64,000 bases of DNA from UKL13-2 sp031414695 (GTDB lineage Bacteria; Pseudomonadota; Gammaproteobacteria; Burkholderiales; Usitatibacteraceae). Below are positions 59,427 through 64,000 of this stretch, piece by piece (positions within the stretch are counted from its first letter, which is position 1; each line of letters opens with the position of its first letter). The DNA lies in assembly GCA_031414695.1 (NCBI GenBank), contig JANNWG010000021.1:24986-88985 (forward strand), written 5' to 3'. Made by a program: the position numbers and the translations under genes. Under the pieces are notes generated by a model. It worked only from the letters and a program-made list of their open reading frames with translations. It did not search any database and was not told the DNA's origin.

Positions 59427-60598
59427 TGCGTGCCTTTGTGCGCTCACATCGTTGTCTAATGCGCCTCAGCTTAGCGATATTCACAACGTACGCTTTAGCT
59501 GCGTTTGCAAGTGATGGCATTAAAAAAATCAGCACAGCACCATTACCAATAATAGTAAAAGACGCTATTCGCGGCGTCTGGATACCCACACCCAATCACA
59601 CGGATTTTTGGAATTCAAAAGCGCTCATCGCATCTCACCTTGACGCACTTGCGAAAAATCAAATCAACGCTATCTTTGTCGTTATCTGGAATCAAGGGCG
59701 CACCTTCTACCCAAGTCAGGTAATGAAAAATTTTACGGGAGTCGAGATTGATGAGCGACTACAAGGACGCGACCCACTGGCTGAAATTATTGAAGCTGCC
59801 AAGCCGCGCGGTATCAAAGTATTTGTCTGGTTTGAGTTCGGATTTGCCACTGACATTAACGACGGCAAAGGCCGCGAAATACTCCTCAAAAAACCACAAT
59901 GGTCAGCGCTCAACAAAGACGGCAAACAAGTTATTCGTAACGGTATTCGCTGGATGAATGCGTTTGATCCTGAGGTGCAAGATTTTATGTTGTCATTGTG
60001 GATGGAGGTGGTCGATAAGTATGATGTTGCCGGTTTGCAAGGCGATGATAGGTTACCCGCGCTGCCATCCGATGGCGGCTATGACCCATTAACCGTTGGT
60101 CTTTATCGCAAAGCGCACGATGGACGTGACCCTCCTAAAAACCATAAAGATGCAAATTGGATTCAATGGCGTGCCGATATTTTGAATCGTTATATGCAGC
60201 GTATTTACACTGAAACTAAAAAGCGTAAACCCGCCATGATCGTCAGCATGGCACCAAGTGTTTATCCGTGGTGTCGCGATGAATTTTTACAAGACTGGCC
60301 AAGCTGGGTGAAAAATGGCTGGGTCGAACTCGTGACGCCGCAGGTCTATCGTAAAGATGTGCTGCAGTATGAAAAAATCATTCGTGAAATGGCTGAAAAA
60401 CATATCGCCCCAGAACACCACAAAATAATTTTCCCCGGCCTACTCACGCGCCTATCTGACGGCTATCAAGCTGATGCAGCGCTTTTAAAAAAAATGGTTG
60501 AGGTCAACCGTAAACATGGTTTTGGCGGCGAGGTGTATTTTTACAATGAGGGCGTGACGAAGTTGGGTGACAAGGTTGGGCAGATTTATGAGAAGTGA
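59426..60598 (+). CDS. GHL10 (DUF187) glycosyl-hydrolase-like protein, copy 3
   Basis: Shortest of the three, 390 residues. It has a non-lipoprotein signal (hydrophobic 12-27, cleavage near FASDG), the barrel start IRGVWIPTPNHTDFWNS, INAIFVVIWNQGRTFYPSQVM, VFVWFEFGF, RWMNAFDPEVQDF and VAGLQGDDRLPALP (201-214). The order resembles copy 1 (VYVEVWKNG, WFEYGF, VQLDDR) more than copy 2, but without the C-terminal beta domain. Free periplasmic location is expected, unlike the two lipoproteins. A family B repeat begins directly after its stop codon. Confidence 0.87.
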   Translation: MRAFVRSHRCLMRLSLAIFTTYALAAFASDGIKKISTAPLPIIVKDAIRGVWIPTPNHTDFWNSKALIASHLDALAKNQINAIFVVIWNQGRTFYPSQVMKNFTGVEIDERLQGRDPLAEIIEAAKPRGIKVFVWFEFGFATDINDGKGREILLKKPQWSALNKDGKQVIRNGIRWMNAFDPEVQDFMLSLWMEVVDKYDVAGLQGDDRLPALPSDGGYDPLTVGLYRKAHDGRDPPKNHKDANWIQWRADILNRYMQRIYTETKKRKPAMIVSMAPSVYPWCRDEFLQDWPSWVKNGWVELVTPQVYRKDVLQYEKIIREMAEKHIAPEHHKIIFPGLLTRLSDGYQADAALLKKMVEVNRKHGFGGEVYFYNEGVTKLGDKVGQIYEK

Positions 60599-60888
60599 CT
60601 TTTTTGGAACCGCCGATTAACGCCGATGCACGCCGATAAGGTCAAAAGCGTTTTTACCTAAAACCTACCCGTACTAAAAAGGTCATGGCGAGAGATATGC
60701 TGTTTAGTTGACGTGTTAAAAGCATATTCTTCGTCGCTAAAAGCGGCTCTGTCGGAATGACATCATTTTTAAAGTCGTTTTTTGTTTTTATCTGTTTTTA
60801 TATGTGTTCAACTGTGGCAAATGCTTTTGACCTTATCGGCGTGAATCGGCGTCCATCGGCGGTTAAAACGTTTTTGCTCTTTACGCGC
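60599..60888 (+). repeat. Repeat family B copy 4 with family D inside
   Basis: Left B arm 60605-60650 has CGCCGATTAA, CGCCGATGCA, CGCCGATAAG, then GTCAAAAGCG. The right side 60780-60870 has a diverged TTTATCTGTTTTTATATGTG arm and a second arm CTTTTGACCTTATCGGCGTG then AATCGGCGTCCATCGGCGG. The D part (about 60682-60762) has GGTCATGGCGAGAGATATGC and the inverse AAAGCATATTCTTCGTCGC, then CTCTGTCGGAATGACA. The stretch separates convergent GHL10-3 and pip and holds no gene or clear terminator besides these hairpins. Confidence 0.82.
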
Positions 60889-61839
60889 TCACCTAAATCT
60901 TACCTTCAGCCGCTCCATCGTTTCAATTAACTTCGCACGTATTCCTGGCTCAAATGCGGAGTGTCCTGCGTCGGGAATGATGTGATATTCAGCTTCTGGA
61001 AAGGCGCGAACTAAATCATCTGCCGAGACAATCGGGCATACCGCATCGTAGCGGCCTTGAATAATGGTGGTGGGGATATGGCGGATTTTTGGGACGTTAT
61101 CAATAATGAAATTTGGCGGTAGAAAAATATCGTGCATGAAATAGTGTGATTCCATGCGAGCAAGTCCTAATGCAACCCGATCAGCGCCAAAATTAGCGAC
61201 GATGTTAGGGTTGGGTAGTAAGGTGGAGCATGAGCCTTCGTAAATGCTCCACGCGCGCGCAGCGGGAAAGTGTATCGCCGGATCAGGGTGGGTAATCAAA
61301 GCGTAGTAGGCTTTCAAGATGTTATTGCGCTCATGTGGCGGCAGATGCTCAGCAAGTCTTCGCCATGCTTCGGGAAAGAAGTTTTTTAGCCCGTACAAAA
61401 ACCAATCAATCTCCGATTGGCGGCATAAAAATATCCCGCGAAGCACCAGTGCCATTACCTTTGCGGGATGATATTCGGCGTAGGCCAATGCTAAGGTAGA
61501 GCCCCACGAGCCGCCGAAGACTAGCCAACGCGTGATGCCTAGTTTTTCTCTCAGCCGTTCGATGTCGTCAATCAAAATGGGGGTGGTGTTGTCCTTGAGT
61601 TCGCCTAATGGTGTAGAGCGCCCCGCCCCGCGTTGATCAAAAATAATAATGCGGTAAAAAGCGGGGTCAAAAAATTGCCGATGCGACGGCGAGGCACCTG
61701 AGCCAGGTCCGCCGTGTAAAAACAAAACCGGCACGCCGTCTGGATTGCCAGATTGCTCAAAATACATCGTGTGCAAACTATCCAATGGCATCATGCCGTG
61801 GTCATAGGGGGCGATCGGGGGGTAAAAATCAGTACGCAT
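60889..61839 (-). CDS. pip: Proline iminopeptidase
   Basis: Alpha/beta-hydrolase (S33) of 316 residues that releases N-terminal proline. It shows the oxyanion region VLFLHGGPGSGASPS (38-52), FDQRGAGRSTP, the nucleophile S111 in FGGSWGSTLALAYA and the histidine in DAGHSAFE near the C-terminus. No signal peptide is present. It runs convergent to GHL10-3 and divergent from phaZ, and its part in peptide breakdown may be general rather than tied to the cell-wall locus. Confidence 0.94.
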   Translation of the reverse strand: MRTDFYPPIAPYDHGMMPLDSLHTMYFEQSGNPDGVPVLFLHGGPGSGASPSHRQFFDPAFYRIIIFDQRGAGRSTPLGELKDNTTPILIDDIERLREKLGITRWLVFGGSWGSTLALAYAEYHPAKVMALVLRGIFLCRQSEIDWFLYGLKNFFPEAWRRLAEHLPPHERNNILKAYYALITHPDPAIHFPAARAWSIYEGSCSTLLPNPNIVANFGADRVALGLARMESHYFMHDIFLPPNFIIDNVPKIRHIPTTIIQGRYDAVCPIVSADDLVRAFPEAEYHIIPDAGHSAFEPGIRAKLIETMERLKVRFR

Positions 61840-61985
61840 GGGGTTTTGCCTTTAAAAACTGCAGGTTTTATGTTGCAAATGTTAACAAATGTACACAAGT
61901 TTATTACTGCTATGCTAGTGAAAAATGCTGCACCGCAGTAAACTGCCTGCTACTTCATCAAAACGTCATTAAACAAGGGCTTACA

Positions 61986-63230
61986 ATGCTTTATCAATTG
62001 CATGAATATCAGCGTAATGTCCTGGAGCCATGGCGCTGGTGGGCCGAGGCGAGCTCGCAAACACTAAAAAATCCGTTGTTACCCCTTGCCTATGTGCCAA
62101 GCGCTAAAAATGCGGCGGCAGGCTTTGACTTAATGTTGCGCTTAACGGGTCACTATGAGCGTCCACCGTTTGACATTGAATCAGTAGTTGTAAATGGTAA
62201 GCCCACAAACATAACCGAATCGGTTGTGTTGGATCTGCCATTTTGCCAACTCAGACATTTTGCAAAATCGACCAGTGTAATAAATGCGCCCACTAAAGCA
62301 CCGCACGTATTAATTTTTGCACCGCTTTCAGGCCACTACGCTACCTTACTGCGCGATACCGTTCGTACGATGCTGCAAGACCATGATGTGACGATTACTG
62401 ATTGGAAAGACGCGCGCGAAGTGCCTGTGTCTGAGGGCGCATTTCACTTCGATGATTACGTCGCCTATGCACAGCAATTCATACGCTTTATGCAGAAAAA
62501 ATCGGGAGGCAAAATCCATGTCGTTTCTGTTTGCCAGCCAACTGTGCCAGTGCTGGCTGCTGTGGCGCTAATGGCGGCGCGCGGTGAAAAATGCCCAACC
62601 AGCATGACCATGATGGGCGGACCGATTGACACTAGTCTGAGTCCAACGTCGGTGAATACGTTTGCCACCCGTCGCCCGATTAGCTGGTTTGAACAAAATG
62701 CAATTCATCGTGTGCCAGCCAAGTATCCGGGCTCTATGCGGCTTGTTTATCCAGGATTTATGCAGTTGACGGGTTTTGTGGCGATGAATCCTGAGCGGCA
62801 TTTCGATTCGTATCAGGATTACTACAAGCATTTGGTCGCAGGCGATGGCGAATCTGCTGAGGCGCACCGGCGTTTTTATGACGAATACAATGCGGTCATG
62901 GATTTGCCGGCAGAATATTATTTAGATACCATCGTGCGCGTGTTTCAAGAACAAAGTTTGGCGCGTGGTACGTTAGATGTTGCAGGTGAGCGCGTTAAGC
63001 CAGAGACGATCAAAACGACCGCCTTATTCACAATCGAAGGTGAGCTTGACGATATTTCTGGCAGCGGGCAGACTCAAGCAGCGCACACGCTATGCCGTAA
63101 TGTGCCGAAGACGCGCGCTATGCATTTAACAGCAATTGGCGTTGGGCATTACGGTATTTTTTCAGGGCGCAAATATCGTGAAACGATATACCCAAAAATT
63201 CGTGATTTCATTAAAAAACATAATAGTTAG
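61986..63230 (+). CDS. phaZ: Intracellular polyhydroxybutyrate depolymerase PhaZ
   Basis: Mobilises stored PHB granules by thiolysis or hydrolysis. ATG 61986 gives 414 residues beginning MLYQLHEYQRNVLEPWRWWAE, the family opening; longer in-frame readings would run through the pip promoter region. The nucleophile is C183 in VVSVCQPTVP, the same number as Cys183 of Ralstonia PhaZa1, with the aspartate in GELDDISGSGQT and histidine in GVGHYGIFSG. The 146-base gap to pip is AT-rich and probably holds both promoters. It is followed 16 bases later by phaM. Confidence 0.94.
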   Translation: MLYQLHEYQRNVLEPWRWWAEASSQTLKNPLLPLAYVPSAKNAAAGFDLMLRLTGHYERPPFDIESVVVNGKPTNITESVVLDLPFCQLRHFAKSTSVINAPTKAPHVLIFAPLSGHYATLLRDTVRTMLQDHDVTITDWKDAREVPVSEGAFHFDDYVAYAQQFIRFMQKKSGGKIHVVSVCQPTVPVLAAVALMAARGEKCPTSMTMMGGPIDTSLSPTSVNTFATRRPISWFEQNAIHRVPAKYPGSMRLVYPGFMQLTGFVAMNPERHFDSYQDYYKHLVAGDGESAEAHRRFYDEYNAVMDLPAEYYLDTIVRVFQEQSLARGTLDVAGERVKPETIKTTALFTIEGELDDISGSGQTQAAHTLCRNVPKTRAMHLTAIGVGHYGIFSGRKYRETIYPKIRDFIKKHNS

Positions 63231-63246
63231 CAAATAGGTAATTGCC

Positions 63247-63645
63247 ATGTCCACACCACCGTTACCCGATTACTTTGAGTTACTTAGACAGATGTCTGGC
63301 ATGGCAACAGCCACTGGTGCTAGTGGTGCAGCGCCAGCCGCGCCGACCAATATATTTGACCCTGTTGAGATTGATAAAAAAATCCGCGACCTGCAAATTG
63401 TCCACATGTGGCTTGAGGCACAAACTAATGCGGTCGCGCTATCGGTCAAAGCACTCGAATATCAGCGCGATACCATCGCCACACTTAAAACGGCAGGCGC
63501 ACAATCCGGTAATGTTGACTTTGCCCAAGCCGCCAAATTATTCGATCCCGCAGCGTGGATGCAGCAAGCGATGACCGGCCTCAATGCCGCCGCACCCACG
63601 CCCACACCCGCGCCAAGTAAGCCGCCACGAACCAAGAAAAAATAA
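63247..63645 (+). CDS. phaM: PhaM-like PHB-granule regulatory protein
   Basis: A 132-residue protein with a short acidic/hydrophobic N-terminus (LPDYFELLRQMSGMA), an Ala/Pro linker, the helical segment FDPVEIDKKIRDLQIVHMWL followed by EAQTNAVALSVKALEYQRDT, and a basic Ala/Pro/Lys tail ending PPRTKKK. That layout is the PhaM pattern. PhaM of Ralstonia activates PHB synthase and tethers granules to the nucleoid through its lysine-rich tail. Here the tail is short. Its place right after phaZ supports a granule role. Confidence 0.85.
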   Translation: MSTPPLPDYFELLRQMSGMATATGASGAAPAAPTNIFDPVEIDKKIRDLQIVHMWLEAQTNAVALSVKALEYQRDTIATLKTAGAQSGNVDFAQAAKLFDPAAWMQQAMTGLNAAAPTPTPAPSKPPRTKKK

Positions 63646-63693
63646 AGCAACTGAACGCATTTTTTGCGATGTTTTGGCGCAACTATTTGAATA

Positions 63694-63877
63694 GGGAGCT
63701 TCTCATAACCTCAAGTTCCGTTCGCCCTGATCCTTCGACAAGCTCAGGACAGGGTACGCCGCACGTATCGAAGGGTTGTTCAAGCCCTATAAATCAAGCA
63801 CTTAACAGTGTGTGCTTCGATACCTCAGCACGAACGTCTGGTTATTAGAAGCTCCCAATAGGGAACTTCTAATAACC
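63694..63877 (+). repeat. Repeat family C, copy 3, with an extra end
   Basis: Left end GGGAGCTTCTCATAACC (63694-63710), right end GGTTATTAGAAGCTCCC (63840-63856), and a further left-type end GGGAACTTCTAATAACC at 63861-63877. The interior shares TCCGTTCGCCCTGA, CGAAGGGTTGTTCAAGCCCT, AAATCAAGCACTTAA and GATACCTCAGCACGAACG with copy 2. It also has an inserted TCCTTCGACAAGCTCAGGAC hairpin. It fills most of the 63646-63934 gap after phaM. Confidence 0.84.
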
Positions 63878-63934
63878 CCCAACGCCAAAAGCACAATGCA
63901 ATAAACAGCGCACAGCAGCCAAGGGGATAAAAGA

Positions 63935-64000
63935 ATGAACAAACAAACCACTGACTTATTTGTAGCGGATCAGCGTCTTCAGAAGATTGCACAGTACACC
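63935..64000 (+). CDS. Start of an unidentified gene, cut by the window edge
   Basis: Twenty-two codons from ATG 63935, reading MNKQTTDLFVADQRLQKIAQ, with an AAGGGG ribosome site about 10 bases upstream. The visible part is hydrophilic with no signal peptide. Too little is present to name a family. Confidence 0.55.
   Translation, partial: MNKQTTDLFVADQRLQKIAQYT

Overview
The window reads as the chromosome of a betaproteobacterium, most likely Burkholderiales-like. The evidence is gene order rather than any marker RNA: lptD-surA-pdxA-rsmA with amgK-murU divergent from lptD, pepP-ubiH-ubiH2-dsbC, rpe-gph-trpE-(ltaE)-trpGDC, a 16-strand-type Gram-negative porin, a Coq7-type ubiquinone hydroxylase, and an intracellular PHB depolymerase next to a PhaM-like granule protein. 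No rRNA, tRNA, CRISPR array, phage or intact insertion sequence was seen.

Layout. (1) 1-23.6 kb is housekeeping: outer-membrane and rRNA maturation genes, MurNAc salvage (amgK, murU), ubiquinone hydroxylases, dsbC, a MAPEG protein, mltA, apaG, then rpe-gph and a tryptophan operon. The trp operon has a small Trp-rich leader peptide just before trpE and carries a threonine aldolase between trpE and trpG. (2) 23.9-42.3 kb is amino-sugar catabolism: a GntR/UTRA regulator with nagA and nagB-II, a divergent orphan peptide-type binding protein, nanE, and an ABC-importer operon. That operon holds a binding protein, a ROK kinase, two permeases, a GH38 hydrolase, a DUF4127 protein, a FAD-dependent oxidoreductase and an ATPase. 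(3) 42.4-60.6 kb looks like a peptidoglycan-sugar utilisation locus: a TonB-dependent receptor, two NagX/DUF5009 membrane proteins, three GHL10 (DUF187; DigH/YngK-like) secreted hydrolases, murQ, an AmpG-like permease, a BadF-type sugar kinase, an AmiD-like amidase and an S12 serine hydrolase. (4) 60.9-64 kb holds proline iminopeptidase, phaZ, phaM and the start of one more gene.

Proposed joint working (inference): the amidase strips stem peptides, GHL10 enzymes cut the denuded glycan, products enter through the TonB receptor and the AmpG/NagX/ABC carriers, kinases make 6-phosphates, MurQ and NanE convert MurNAc-6-P and ManNAc-6-P to GlcNAc-6-P, and NagA and NagB-II deliver fructose-6-P. A tandem TGGTAT motif (11-bp period) sits in the gntR/binding-protein, TonB-receptor and GHL10/murQ promoter regions, suggesting one GntR regulon. 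Separately, amgK-murU would return MurNAc to UDP-MurNAc.

The intergenic spaces are packed with at least five families of palindromic repeats (called A to E below), some nested and one supplying the stop codon of ampG.
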